A stretch of DNA of 64,000 nucleotides from Silvanigrella paludirubra (GTDB lineage: Bacteria > Bdellovibrionota_B > Oligoflexia > Silvanigrellales > Silvanigrellaceae), in assembly GCF_009208775.1 (NCBI RefSeq), contig NZ_WFLM01000004.1, positions 310,001-374,000 of the forward strand. The letters are read 5' to 3'. Positions 29,188 to 37,840 of this stretch are shown here, piece after piece. The position numbers were made by a program, and so were the translations under genes. Numbering within the stretch: position 1 is the first letter of the stretch; each line of letters begins with the position of its first letter. The notes beneath the pieces were generated by a model that saw only the letters and a list, made by a program, of their open reading frames with translations, ran no database searches and was not told the origin of the DNA.

Positions 29188-29673
29188 TTATGAAGTTCTA
29201 ATTATAAACTCAATAATTCTTTTAAATTTCAAAATGGTCTGACATAAATTTTTTGCACAGATTAAACTTAAAAATATTCCTAAAAATGAAAATAAATCTT
29301 TATAGTTATCAAAAAATATTAAATAATTAATAAAGTATTTATTGATTATATCATATGGTATTAATATAATAATAAATAAACACATTGAAATTATTCCTAA
29401 AAATTTAATTGTAGAAATCATTGATTTTAATAGCTCAGATAAATATGATGATTTAACTAAAAATTGGACGGAAGGTTCTTTATATATTGAGAATATTATG
29501 CCAATAGTTGTTAATAATAAACCTAATAAAGTTAAAAATATTGACATTAAATTTGAAAGTCTATTCTCAAAAACATTATCATTAAAACTGAACTTGGCAA
29601 TGTATGAAAAAATCAAAATTAAAATATAAATAAAGATTCTTTTTGAATATATTTTAATTATATTGAAATTCAT
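29188..29673 (-). CDS. Four-TM membrane protein, RexB-like in layout
   Basis: This 161-aa protein has four predicted TM segments (about 10-30, 40-62, 90-110, 118-142) and no other domain. It follows a 294-aa soluble protein gene by 3 bp, so the two form an operon. A soluble protein of about 280-300 aa followed by a small four-TM protein is the layout of the lambda RexA-RexB abortive-infection pair. I cannot claim sequence similarity by eye, so the assignment rests on architecture and on location in a mobile element. Confidence 0.5.
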   Translation of the reverse strand: MNFNIIKIYSKRIFIYILILIFSYIAKFSFNDNVFENRLSNLMSIFLTLLGLLLTTIGIIFSIYKEPSVQFLVKSSYLSELLKSMISTIKFLGIISMCLFIIILIPYDIINKYFINYLIFFDNYKDLFSFLGIFLSLICAKNLCQTILKFKRIIEFIIRTS

Positions 29674-29676
29674 ATT

Positions 29677-30561
29677 TTAAACTCCAGAGTATATTGATAT
29701 GTCTTTCTCATTTTTTTTGAATTGAATTTTCATTGATTCCATTACATCATCTCTATTTAAATATTTTCCATTATTATTAATGGAAACTGAAGCTTTAACG
29801 ACATCGCAAAGTAAATTTATCATTTTATTTGAGTTTGGCATTTTTATTTTTAATTCATTTATATTTATTTGTTTTTGTTTAAATAAATTACCTAAGAATC
29901 CAATAGTATTTCTTAATTGCCTTTTTGGGCTTGAAAGTTCTAGTTTAATTTCATGTGATCCTGTTCTATCAGAAATTGCAAATAAATTTTCAGTAAAATA
30001 CTTTTCTGTACCTAATATTTCTTTGAAATAACTTGGATTTAATGGAGATGGGATTTTAAAAGATAAAAAAGATGGTTCAATGTTTCTTTCTAAAAATTTT
30101 TTTAAAGAATCTTTTCTTATGATGCTTAAAATGTCAAAATTAAAGTTTGTTTTTCTAGTTAAATAATTTGAAAAATTTTCAATTCCTCCAATTTCTTTTT
30201 TTGTAGCAAAAACTAGTATTTCTCTTTTTGGAATTATTAAAAAATATGTTTCTTCAACAATATAATCGGAATTAATTTCTTCCAATTTTTTATTCGTTTC
30301 GCAATAAGGAAAGGCATTATCTCTGTATTTTGCAAATGTTCCAAAATAAGCTCCCATAAAATCATTCATCTTATCTGATAAATATGTTATTTCATAGGAA
30401 GAGTCATCATTTTCAAAAAATTCTTTTCCGAAAGAAGTTTTTTTGTTTGAAAATAAGGCATCAAAATTTTCTTCTAATGATATATTATTATCAAAGAGCG
30501 TACCTTTTTCATTCAAAATTTTGTAAAATGTAATTGTAATATTTTTTTTTCTTTTACCCAT
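29677..30561 (-). CDS. Soluble 294-aa protein, possible RexA-like phage-defence sensor
   Basis: No TM or signal peptide is seen. The N-terminus is basic, a beta-rich block lies around 85-120 (YFLIIPKREILVFATK), and the C-terminal half is mixed and lysine-rich. AGAGG stands 5 bp before the ATG. It forms a two-gene operon with the adjacent four-TM protein (3-bp gap), the arrangement of RexAB. I do not recognise the domain directly. Other stand-alone phage-exclusion proteins of this size are possible. Confidence 0.5.
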   Translation of the reverse strand: MGKRKKNITITFYKILNEKGTLFDNNISLEENFDALFSNKKTSFGKEFFENDDSSYEITYLSDKMNDFMGAYFGTFAKYRDNAFPYCETNKKLEEINSDYIVEETYFLIIPKREILVFATKKEIGGIENFSNYLTRKTNFNFDILSIIRKDSLKKFLERNIEPSFLSFKIPSPLNPSYFKEILGTEKYFTENLFAISDRTGSHEIKLELSSPKRQLRNTIGFLGNLFKQKQININELKIKMPNSNKMINLLCDVVKASVSINNNGKYLNRDDVMESMKIQFKKNEKDISIYSGV

Positions 30562-30738
30562 TAAAACCTCTGTGTAAGTTTAAATAATGATGTTAAAAAT
30601 AGCAATATTCTATTTGTATAAACATAACTATTTATAATATTTTTTAAAATAAAAGTAAATAATATAATAGAATTATTTTTTATAATTAAATAGATTACCA
30701 AAAATAATTTTTACTTATAATATTGAAATTAATTATTA

Positions 30739-30786
30739 TGAAATAAAATGAAAAATTTAATAATTTAAATTTTTCATTTTATTTCA
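30739..30786. repeat. 22-bp perfect inverted repeat with 4-nt loop
   Basis: The arms 30739-30760 and 30765-30786 are exact reverse complements around the loop TAAT. The arms are AT-rich (for example AAATAAAATGAAAAATTT in the left arm). It lies in the 330-bp gap between the last immunity-like gene and the RexA-like gene. It could be a terminator for the minus-strand immunity transcript or a dimer-binding operator for the next gene. The rest of 30562-30891 holds nothing else I can support. Confidence 0.75.
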
Positions 30787-30891
30787 GAAAAATTTTCTAG
30801 GTTTTTGAATACAAATAAGTTCTATTAAGAATTTCTATTATGAAATTAATGTATAAATATTTTATGTCTATAAGTTAATTTTATTTAAAAA

Positions 30892-31536
30892 TTATATTTT
30901 TTCTTTGTAAATTGGACTCTCCATTAAATAATTTGCCCAATATCTATTTGGTTTTGTCATTCTAAAATAATTCTTCTTCTCTTCTAAACTCAAACTATTC
31001 CAAAATGGATTCCAAATAGAATCAAACCAATAATCAATTTCACCTTGAAGGCTTCCAAGGCCTCTTGGATCTTCATTTGGATAAACGATCCAAGGTGGAG
31101 GTGGTTGTAATAAAGAATTGTCTAAATCTTGTATAAATAAATTGTTATTCGTGATTAGATTGACAACTATTCCTCTGAATTCATTTGTTATCGAAACAGC
31201 AATGCCTTGGCCTTTATATAAATACAAAGATTTTATTTCAATATTATTATTCATTTTATTTATTACATAATTTGATTTGTATTTTTCTAAATCTATCATA
31301 AAGTGATTCAATAATAATGATTTAAGTGTTATAAAATTTTTGCTAGTTAACATTATTTTAATATTATAAGCATATATTTCATCAAAACATAAATTTATTT
31401 TATATGGATATTTGTTTTCTAAATATTGAATAAAATTATGTTTGGGGAAAAGATTCTGTAAATCTATTATATAACAATTATATAATTTATCTTTCTTGTA
31501 TAGAAATTTTAAAATATTATTTAAGGTATATTTCAT
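30892..31536 (-). CDS. Putative immunity protein, PPPPW/LGSLQG family (copy 1)
   Basis: This 214-aa soluble protein is a paralogue of three other genes in this cluster. The shared C-terminal signature is PPPPWIVYPNEDPRGLGSLQ followed by an aromatic block (DYWF..IW.PFW). The N-terminal half is more variable. Its position behind PAAR and effector genes, and its duplication with divergence, fit effector-immunity proteins. A direct demonstration is lacking, and the alternative is a duplicated effector accessory. Confidence 0.6.
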   Translation of the reverse strand: MKYTLNNILKFLYKKDKLYNCYIIDLQNLFPKHNFIQYLENKYPYKINLCFDEIYAYNIKIMLTSKNFITLKSLLLNHFMIDLEKYKSNYVINKMNNNIEIKSLYLYKGQGIAVSITNEFRGIVVNLITNNNLFIQDLDNSLLQPPPPWIVYPNEDPRGLGSLQGEIDYWFDSIWNPFWNSLSLEEKKNYFRMTKPNRYWANYLMESPIYKEKI

Positions 31537-31587
31537 TATATTTTTTGTATTTCTAATTAAAATGAAAAGAATAAAATAATTATATTA

Positions 31588-32166
31588 TTATTCATATTTA
31601 AACTCAATATATTCTATCCAGCCAAGTGGGGCTTCATTGTTTTTATAGTATTCCGATCTCTCTATTTTAGATAGATTTAACCAATAATTATCCCAATATT
31701 TATACCACCAAAATTCTATTACTCCTTGTAAACTGCCAAGTCCATCTGGGTCTATTTCAGGAAATGAAATCCAAGGAGATTGAGGCTCAACTCTTAAATT
31801 ATCAATTTCTTTTAAAAGTCGAATAGTAAATGCATTAAATTCAGAGATAATTGAAAAATGAATGGATTCATTATTCGTGCTTTTTCCTTTAGCTTGCATA
31901 AAATTATTGGTCTGTTGAATTTGAAAGATTGAATGAATAAGTTCAATAATTGTGAATTTATTTTTTTCAATACATGAAAAAACAAGATTATATGCAAATA
32001 TTTTTTCATTATCTAATAAAAATACTAAGGGATAATTTTTGGATTGATAATTAAAATCGGATAAATATAAAGATGGATAAGTTGATAAAAGTTCTTTTTT
32101 TGTTAACTGTAATTTCTCATCTTCTTTTTTTCTTTTAAATAAATGTGAAAAATATTTTAAAATCAA
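31588..32166 (-). CDS. Putative immunity protein, same family (copy 2)
   Basis: This 192-aa protein carries the family signature (PQSPWISFPEIDPDGLGSLQ, then WW..YWDNYW). It is closest to the copy at 33318-33926, sharing ESIHFSI and ISFPEIDPD. The start is a TTG at 32166: AGGAG lies 6 bp before it and there is no nearby ATG. The N-terminus is basic, with a Phe/His/Lys cluster, and has no signal peptide. Confidence 0.6.
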   Translation of the reverse strand: MILKYFSHLFKRKKEDEKLQLTKKELLSTYPSLYLSDFNYQSKNYPLVFLLDNEKIFAYNLVFSCIEKNKFTIIELIHSIFQIQQTNNFMQAKGKSTNNESIHFSIISEFNAFTIRLLKEIDNLRVEPQSPWISFPEIDPDGLGSLQGVIEFWWYKYWDNYWLNLSKIERSEYYKNNEAPLGWIEYIEFKYE

Positions 32167-32202
32167 TTTTAACTCCTAATATATTTTTTCTTTGTTTATA
32201 AT

Positions 32203-32670
32203 TTAATTTTTTAATATTAAATCATTTATTACAAAAACAGTTGTACTAAAAAGAATTAGTAAATAAAACCCGTGAAATGCTAAGAAAAAACTTATTGAAA
32301 TAAATATGTTAAATTTACTTTCAGTTTTGATATCATAATTGATAGGTTCGTTTTTGTCATAATTTCTCTTGTTAATGCTATAGTTTTTATACTTTCTATT
32401 ATATCTTGGTTTTAATACTATACCATATCTTAAATAATTAGGTTTATTTTTAAAGAAAAGAATCTTTTTTTCATAAAAATAACATTTTGCAATATAATGA
32501 GCGAACCTTCTTTCTCCATAAATAGTAGAGTTAAAATCAACTTCATACCTATTAGTAACATCTTCTACTACTTTAATCATTAAAAAAGAGAATAAAGCAT
32601 AGTATAACATTAAAAATATTGAAAATAAAAAAGGAAATATAACAAAAAAAACAAGCATACTTTCATTCAT
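32203..32670 (-). CDS. Membrane protein with two TM segments, unknown
   Basis: This protein of about 155 aa has a hydrophobic N-terminus spanning about 6-38 and a second TM near the C-terminus (about 122-150). A basic, tyrosine-rich middle lies between them. I chose ATG 32670; a TTG two codons earlier is also open. It lies among putative immunity genes and could be a membrane-acting immunity protein for a pore-forming effector, but this is only positional inference. Confidence 0.5.
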   Translation of the reverse strand: MNESMLVFFVIFPFLFSIFLMLYYALFSFLMIKVVEDVTNRYEVDFNSTIYGERRFAHYIAKCYFYEKKILFFKNKPNYLRYGIVLKPRYNRKYKNYSINKRNYDKNEPINYDIKTESKFNIFISISFFLAFHGFYLLILFSTTVFVINDLILKN

Positions 32671-32769
32671 TATCAAATACTTTCTAAATTTATTCTTGAG
32701 AAAATTAAGTATTTTTTTATTATATCTAAAATACTTAATTCATTATTTCTTTTCTTTGTATATTGAGCT

Positions 32770-33275
32770 CTAAATTAAATAATATGCCCAATATCTATTT
32801 GGCTTTGTCTTTCTAAAATAATTCTTCTTCTCTTCTAAACTCAAACTATTCCAAAATGGATGCCAAATAGAATCAAACCAATAATCAATTTCACCTTGAA
32901 GGTTTCCAAGGCCTCTTTGATCTTCATTTGAATAAACGATCCAGTGGCGGAGGCGGATGTAATATTGAGTTGTCTATACCTCGAAAAAATAAATTATTAT
33001 CAGTAATTAGATTGACAACTACTCCTCTGAATTCATTTGTTATAGAAACAGCAATGCCTTGGTCTTTATATAAATACAAAGATTTAATTTCGATATTATC
33101 CATTTTATTTATTATGATATTTGATTTATACTTTTGTAAATCAAACATGAAATGCTTAAAAAATAAAGCCTTGATCGTTTCAAAACTATCTTCTTTAACC
33201 ATGATTTTTAGAAAGTAAGCATATATTTGAGAATCACTCATATTAATTTTTTCAGGATAATTTGTTCTACTATAA
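32770..33275 (-). pseudogene. Broken immunity paralogue (truncated and frameshifted)
   Basis: The frame from 33241 to about 32940 encodes the middle of the family (EIKSLYLYKDQGIAVSITNE, then HPPPP) and then stops after PLDRLFK. The rest of the family signature (WIVYSNEDQRGLGNLQ, then DYWFDSIWHPFW) is present one frame over and ends at 32770. A one-base loss near 32943 explains this. The first 50 or so codons of the intact paralogue (30892-31536) are missing; only a remnant, NYPEKIN, remains upstream of 33241. It is a close duplicate of copy 1. Confidence 0.8.
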
Positions 33276-33317
33276 AGAGAAAAATTTTCATTTTACCAAT
33301 ATTTAATATGAAAATTA

Positions 33318-33926
33318 TTAGTTATGAATTTCAATGCACTCAATCCATTCTGGAGTTGCATTTTTTATTTTATAATAATCTTGTTTTTCTTGAGGAGTCA
33401 ATTTTTCCCAAAATGGAGTCCAATAAACATACCACCAATAATCAATAGAGCCTTGTAAACTTCCAAGACTGTCTGGATCTATTTCGGGAAATGAAATCCA
33501 AGGTGGTGGTGGTTCTATTTTTAAAATATCTAATTCATTTAAAAGTTTTATAGAGTTTGTGACTATCTGAAATAGATATCCATTAAATCCACTTACTATT
33601 GAGAAATGAATCGATTCGTTACTATCATTTTTTCCTTTTGCTTGCCTATATTCATTTGTTTGATCAATCTTAAAGTTTAATAAAATAGTATTTAAAATAT
33701 CTATTTTTCTTTCACATGTGCAAATAAAATATAAATTATATGCAAATATTTTCTTCTCCTCCATGTAGAAAGGATAGGGATAATTATTTGATTTATAATT
33801 ATGGTTTGATAGATTATTAAAAAGATAAGTAGACTCTAATTCCTTTTTATTTACAGTTAAGGCTTCATCATTTTTTTTCAAATTTATTAAATTTTTGAAA
33901 AATGAAATTAATTTTTTAGTGCTCAA
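33318..33926 (-). CDS. Putative cognate immunity protein (copy 4, next to effector)
   Basis: This 202-aa family member has the signature PPPPWISFPEIDPDSLGSLQ and then WWYVYWTPFW. The start is TTG 33926, supported by GGAG about 7 bp before it. It begins 13 bp after the effector stop, so this copy is the best candidate for the cognate immunity gene, with the other copies protecting against related effectors. No TM or signal peptide, so it probably acts in the cytoplasm. Confidence 0.65.
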   Translation of the reverse strand: MSTKKLISFFKNLINLKKNDEALTVNKKELESTYLFNNLSNHNYKSNNYPYPFYMEEKKIFAYNLYFICTCERKIDILNTILLNFKIDQTNEYRQAKGKNDSNESIHFSIVSGFNGYLFQIVTNSIKLLNELDILKIEPPPPWISFPEIDPDSLGSLQGSIDYWWYVYWTPFWEKLTPQEKQDYYKIKNATPEWIECIEIHN

Positions 33927-33939
33927 AGTCTACTCCAAT

Positions 33940-34842
33940 TTAATTTTTGTAAATAAAATCTGCTACCCAATCAAATCCAAAATAACCCGAAGTTCCAAAG
34001 ATTACACCTCCGACTAAACCTGATATAACACAGCCAGGTCCTGCTTCAATTCCAACACTAACTCCAATAGCTCCACCAATTTTAAAACCAACCCATGCGG
34101 CTCCCCATCCTCCGGCTTGTCTAACAACTTCAGCTGTTATTGGTTTCAAACTTTCAACTTTATACGACTCATCTAAGGCTTGTTTTAAATCGTATGCGGT
34201 GAATGCAATACCAAATACATGGAGAACCTTTCCAATGCCATTAATTTTCATTGCCTTATCATAAGAATTAGGTGTGAAAACAGCTTTAGAAGGAATTTTT
34301 TTCCCTTGAAGTAATACTTCTTTATCAATATCTTTAACATACCCAGCAATTTTATCGATTCTTCTTTTTAAATGTGGATTCTGTTGTTTATATTCTTCTA
34401 AAGAAGATAATATTTCTTCAGTAGATATTAATTTAGCACCTGCTTTTTTAGCTTTATTTATATCTATATAAACTGTTTTTTTATTTACATCAAATCTTGG
34501 CGATCCGTCAGGAAAACTTGAACTTGTAGAAATATATGAAGAATTCTTATTTGTGCTACCCATTATATGTTCAGCAATTGAAGAAGTTGATGAGTAATTT
34601 CTTGGTTCTAAATTATATTTTTCTGGCCAAACTTCACGAAGATTTTGAGAATAAGATAAATTCATTTCTCTTAGGTAAGGATCATCTAATGTTGCATAAG
34701 TTCTTCTTACTAAAAATCCATCTTTTCCCAACTCTTCAACTATTACAAAGAAAAATCCTCTTGCAGGCATTAAATAATCTGTAATATCAAATTTTGAATC
34801 TTTTTCAGTATTCGTTTTTGTTTTGAATTCATTATTTGACAT
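33940..34842 (-). CDS. PAAR-associated effector: ART-like middle and glycine-rich hydrophobic C-terminus
   Basis: This protein of about 300 aa starts at ATG 34842 (GGAG upstream), overlapping the PAAR gene by 11 bp. Residues 30-150 have the order of small ADP-ribosyltransferase toxins: an Arg-rich strand (LVRRTYAT), the S105-T-S107 triplet in SSYISTSSS, and E142-E143 in STEEI. This R-S-E reading is tentative. Residues about 242-300 are hydrophobic and glycine-rich (GGAIGVSVG, GLVGGVIFG), resembling a glycine zipper or membrane-inserting segment. Context (two PAAR genes before, an immunity family after) indicates a contact-delivered effector, probably type VI, though no T6SS core genes are in the window. 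Confidence 0.65.
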   Translation of the reverse strand: MSNNEFKTKTNTEKDSKFDITDYLMPARGFFFVIVEELGKDGFLVRRTYATLDDPYLREMNLSYSQNLREVWPEKYNLEPRNYSSTSSIAEHIMGSTNKNSSYISTSSSFPDGSPRFDVNKKTVYIDINKAKKAGAKLISTEEILSSLEEYKQQNPHLKRRIDKIAGYVKDIDKEVLLQGKKIPSKAVFTPNSYDKAMKINGIGKVLHVFGIAFTAYDLKQALDESYKVESLKPITAEVVRQAGGWGAAWVGFKIGGAIGVSVGIEAGPGCVISGLVGGVIFGTSGYFGFDWVADFIYKN

Positions 34843-35362
34843 TCCATTTCTCCAATGCCGCAACCCCAATATAAATTTTTAATTCTTCTTCTTTTTTTGT
34901 ATATATTCTTTTGCAACATCCTGATGAATCTGTAATTCCTTTATATTCATTTCCTGATTCATCAATGATAAAATAAGGAACATTTGATAAAAAATTTCCA
35001 TCTTTACTTTTAATTCTTATTTGTTGGTCATATTTTTGATTTATTTTTTTCTCAATTTCATCCAAATCATTTTCTATTTTATCCGCATATGACAACAAAA
35101 CTTTTCCAGCGCATTGTTTGGCAATAAGAGTACATCCACACGAAACTTTATTTCCATGAACAGCTGGATTTAATCCGTTAATTTTTATAAATTCAAAACC
35201 TTCAGTTATTGTACCAGAACCATGCAATGGTATTGGACAAAAAACAGAGTCCCCTTTTCTTGCTATGGGAAAGCCATTCGCTTTTACAAATTCTTGAGTA
35301 ACACTTGTTACCGAGCCTCCACTGCTTAATGGATCTCCTAAAACGATTGCCGCAAATTTCAT
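34832..35362 (-). CDS. PAAR-domain spike protein with C-terminal beta extension
   Basis: The 176-aa protein has an N-terminal PAAR domain (about 1-95) with the usual repeats: LGDPLSSGGSV, ARKGDSVFCP, then HGSGTITEG and HGNKVSCGCTLIA. PAAR proteins cap the VgrG spike of type VI secretion systems and carry effectors. After a short helix, residues about 125-176 resemble a transthyretin/carboxypeptidase-regulatory type beta fold, probably an adaptor for the downstream effector gene, which overlaps it by 11 bp. It starts 14 bp after another PAAR gene. Confidence 0.85.
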   Translation of the reverse strand: MKFAAIVLGDPLSSGGSVTSVTQEFVKANGFPIARKGDSVFCPIPLHGSGTITEGFEFIKINGLNPAVHGNKVSCGCTLIAKQCAGKVLLSYADKIENDLDEIEKKINQKYDQQIRIKSKDGNFLSNVPYFIIDESGNEYKGITDSSGCCKRIYTKKEEELKIYIGVAALEKWNVK

Positions 35363-35376
35363 TTAATTTACCTATA

Positions 35377-35676
35377 TTATTTTGTATATATTTTTAAATT
35401 TCCCGGTTGGTCAGGGTGTATTTCAAATGTTAAAATTCGTTTTTTAGAAGCAACTAGAGAACAGCCACATAATGTCTTATGTCCTTCTAAAGCTATTGCT
35501 CTATCATCAATAGTTGCTTCTGGTGATCCTTCAACAATCTCACTTTCTCCATGAATATGACAAATGACCTTATCTCCAACTGCAGCAAATAAATCTAAGT
35601 TTACCTCAGGATCTTGACTGCCAGTAATTACTGTTCCGCCATTATTTAAAGAATCACCAACAATTATTACTTTCAT
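35377..35676 (-). CDS. PAAR-domain protein
   Basis: This protein of about 99 aa is a single PAAR domain: VGDSLNNGGTVITGSQ, AVGDKVICHIHGESEIVEGS, then EGHKTLCGCSLVASKK. The frame is open four codons further to a TTG (35688), but ATG 35676 begins right at the domain. It is the first gene of the PAAR, PAAR-extension, effector, immunity series. PAAR tips bind metal through conserved His/Cys, which are present here. Upstream 35677-35941 is AT-rich with no gene seen and may hold the cassette promoter. Confidence 0.85.
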   Translation of the reverse strand: MKVIIVGDSLNNGGTVITGSQDPEVNLDLFAAVGDKVICHIHGESEIVEGSPEATIDDRAIALEGHKTLCGCSLVASKKRILTFEIHPDQPGNLKIYTK

Positions 35677-35941
35677 TAAATATACCAATCTTAAATTAAT
35701 TTTATTTTTTAAATTTGCTATTTAAAGCAAAAAATTAATTATGTTTTTATATTTTAAATAAATTTAGTTCAATTTCCTAAAAAAATATTTTATTTTATGT
35801 TTTACAAATTTTTTAGATATTTTTTTATATAGACAAAATTATAAATAAAATAACATTGAATAGTAAAATTAATTTTAAACCTTGTCAGGGATTGGTTTAA
35901 GCTGGATCTTTGCTCAAAATTTATTCAACCTTTTTAATTTT

Positions 35942-36259
35942 CATTTCAATACCCCAAATCCCAACCCATCCCATTTCAACAAAATTTGCCGGTGATGCCG
36001 GTGAAGCCGTTGAGAGAAAAATGCTTCACCGGCACATAGTTTCTTATATATTATATAAATAAGTCTAATTTGCCGGTGATGCCGTTAAGAATACGAGGCT
36101 CCAGAAATTCACTTTTTTAGTCCCAATTATATTGCTTTACGAAAATGCAGATTTGTTACACGTATGAAGTGTTTATGTTGATAGGAATAAGTATTTATTT
36201 TGAAACCTTTTTGCCACCTTAAGGAAGAGATAGGAGTTTACCAGTTCGATTCTTGCTGG
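35942..36259. repeat. Direct repeat, site C left arm (copy of site B)
   Basis: This copy of 28837-29154 (about 98% identical by eye) includes the GC-rich palindrome (35996-36007 with 36023-36034) and ends in the tRNA core at 36243-36259. It overlaps the next repeat by exactly the 17-bp core, so the crossover point of the two repeat families is the tRNA T arm. Confidence 0.88.
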
Positions 36260-36546
36260 GTCCGCCATCTATTTCTCCATATAAAATAAGCATTCAAGAC
36301 TCCCCGCAAGATAGTCCCAATTGTTAATCCCAATTTTTGGTTGTGACACTATATATAATTCATGCAAAAATTGATGAAGAATTAATTTTTAATTATATAA
36401 TTTCAATTGGTAGATAGTATGCAATCCCTTTGGGAAATAATTTAATCCCTAATCTTTAACATTTCTCTTGAACACTATCTTCATCATATCTACTAGTTAT
36501 TAATACTGAATTATCTTTTAAATTGAATTTACAAATAATATCAATA
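36243..36546. repeat. Direct repeat, site C right arm (copy of site A)
   Basis: This copy of 17412-17715 (about 98% by eye) starts with the tRNA core and includes the acceptor 3' strand with CCA. It has no 5' tRNA half, so it is not a tRNA gene. It marks the boundary between element 2 and the remnant element 3. Confidence 0.88.
36393..36546 (-). pseudogene. 3' remnant of a hybrid histidine kinase gene
   Basis: These 154 bp match the last codons of the kinase at 17562-19322, including the LITSRYDEDSVQEK and GIAYYLPIEII parts. A stop has replaced the codon after KC (TAA where the intact gene has AAA). Upstream the similarity ends abruptly. It shows that a third element once carried, or recombined with, the same kinase gene. 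Confidence 0.8.
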
Positions 36547-36647
36547 TTAATATTTCTATTTAATTGTGATCAAGTATGAAAATATCCTATTAATTAATGA
36601 TAAATTTTCTCTATTATATCATATGGTGAGTCTTAATTTTAATTATA

Positions 36648-37157
36648 TCATATTTTTTTGTTTGAAAATCTTTGAACATAAAAACATCCATTTTTATCTT
36701 CTTCAATATTTTCTTCAATATTACATTTGGTATAATTATTAATAGTTTTAAGCCAAAACTTTCTAGCTTGGACTGCTTCGATGAGTTGTCTTACTTCCCA
36801 TTTACCGACATATTGATCAAAAATTTGATGAGCCAACTTTTCACCAAAATTTTTGTTACGAAAGTTTGGCATAATAAAAAATTCAGCAATATCTTTTGTA
36901 TCTGGATCTTGATTTATTTGACTATTTAAATTAACAACACAAAATCCTACAGGTTTTTTATCATACATAAATAGATGTGCATCGTAACTATGATTATTCC
37001 AAGAGGCTTGTAGTGACTTATAATCATACAAACCATTTTCATCTATTTGACTTTTTGTTATGGGGCTAAATTCAAATTCATATAATTGTTGTAAATGAAA
37101 AAAAGGGCCAGTATCAACGTTTTTTACAGATACAATCTGTGGTATTAAATCATCCAT
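36648..37157 (-). CDS. GNAT-family N-acetyltransferase
   Basis: This 169-aa protein has a GNAT fold: the strand PVGFCVVNL, then AEFFIMPNFRNKNFGEKLA, the acetyl-CoA-binding motif A in a loosened form of Q/RxxGxG/A. The substrate is unknown; proteins of this size act on small amines, antibiotics or protein termini. It is monocistronic and lies between site C and the decayed site D, so it is probably cargo of the third element. Confidence 0.8.
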   Translation of the reverse strand: MDDLIPQIVSVKNVDTGPFFHLQQLYEFEFSPITKSQIDENGLYDYKSLQASWNNHSYDAHLFMYDKKPVGFCVVNLNSQINQDPDTKDIAEFFIMPNFRNKNFGEKLAHQIFDQYVGKWEVRQLIEAVQARKFWLKTINNYTKCNIEENIEEDKNGCFYVQRFSNKKI

Positions 37158-37840
37158 TTTAAAATAAACCCTTTAAAAAATAGTAGGCGGCATTACAAAT
37201 TAAACAACTAAGAATAATCGTTATTACTAAGTTGGTTATCTAAAATATATATAACACTTAGTTCAAACTACAAATAAGTTATATCAAGTTTAAAAGCCAC
37301 ATTAGAAACTAACAAATAATATTTAAATTAAAATTATTCTTTGATCGATATATTAATGGCTGAACTTGTTTTCTAGCTTTGTTGTCTAGTTTGATATTGT
37401 TAAGCTCATTAAATCAAAGAAATTTGAAACAAAAAAAATGCGGCAAGGTCGGTTCAATTTTTACTTAGGCCGCCATCTACTTCTCCAAAAATAAGCATTC
37501 AAAACTATTAGTTCGTATACAAATTAAATCATTGAGGGCGAAGTACAGGATTTTGATTTTATTTTAAAAGCTGCTAGGGAAGAAAAAACTGAATTTACTC
37601 TTCATGGTGCAAAGCAAACCTGCGTTTTTTATAATGGATTTTTGTTTATTTCAGCTCATAAATCATAAAAAATATGCTTAAAATATGACTACTTGTAAAT
37701 AAAAATTTCATAAATAGGTTTTCTAAAGAAACATCATAATTTATAAGAAAAAAAGTAATTTGTTAAGTTTAAGAAAATGATATAATCTTTAAGGGAAGTA
37801 AATAATAAGAAGGAATATAATTTTTTAAAGGATATTTTCG
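37158..37840. other. Gap with decayed attachment site and gene debris
   Basis: These 683 bp hold no intact gene. Near 37451-37505 a decayed copy of the tRNA-distal sequence appears (GGTTCAATT, then CCGCCATCTACTTCTCC and ATAAGCATTCAAAAC), matching the first 60 bp of repeats A and C. From 37531 to 37668 a 45-codon open stretch without a start codon ends in TAA and is listed separately. The last 100 bp probably contain the promoter of the next gene, with AAAGGAT near its ATG. Confidence 0.65.
37531..37668 (+). pseudogene. 45-codon gene fragment
   Basis: This open stretch (IEGEVQDFDFILKAAREEKT onward) has an in-frame stop one codon before it and no start codon or ribosome-binding site. It looks like the C-terminal end of a small protein, for example an element-borne accessory gene, truncated by recombination at the adjacent decayed att-like site. 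I cannot name the family. Confidence 0.45.

Noticed and set aside
36243-36267. Second tRNA-Arg gene
   Set aside because: Only the T arm and acceptor 3' strand are present. The 5' half is replaced by the element arm, so it cannot fold as a tRNA.
17437-37450. Integrase or transposase gene in the island
   Set aside because: I looked for tyrosine recombinase (R..HxxR..Y), serine recombinase and DDE patterns in every gene of the interval and found none.
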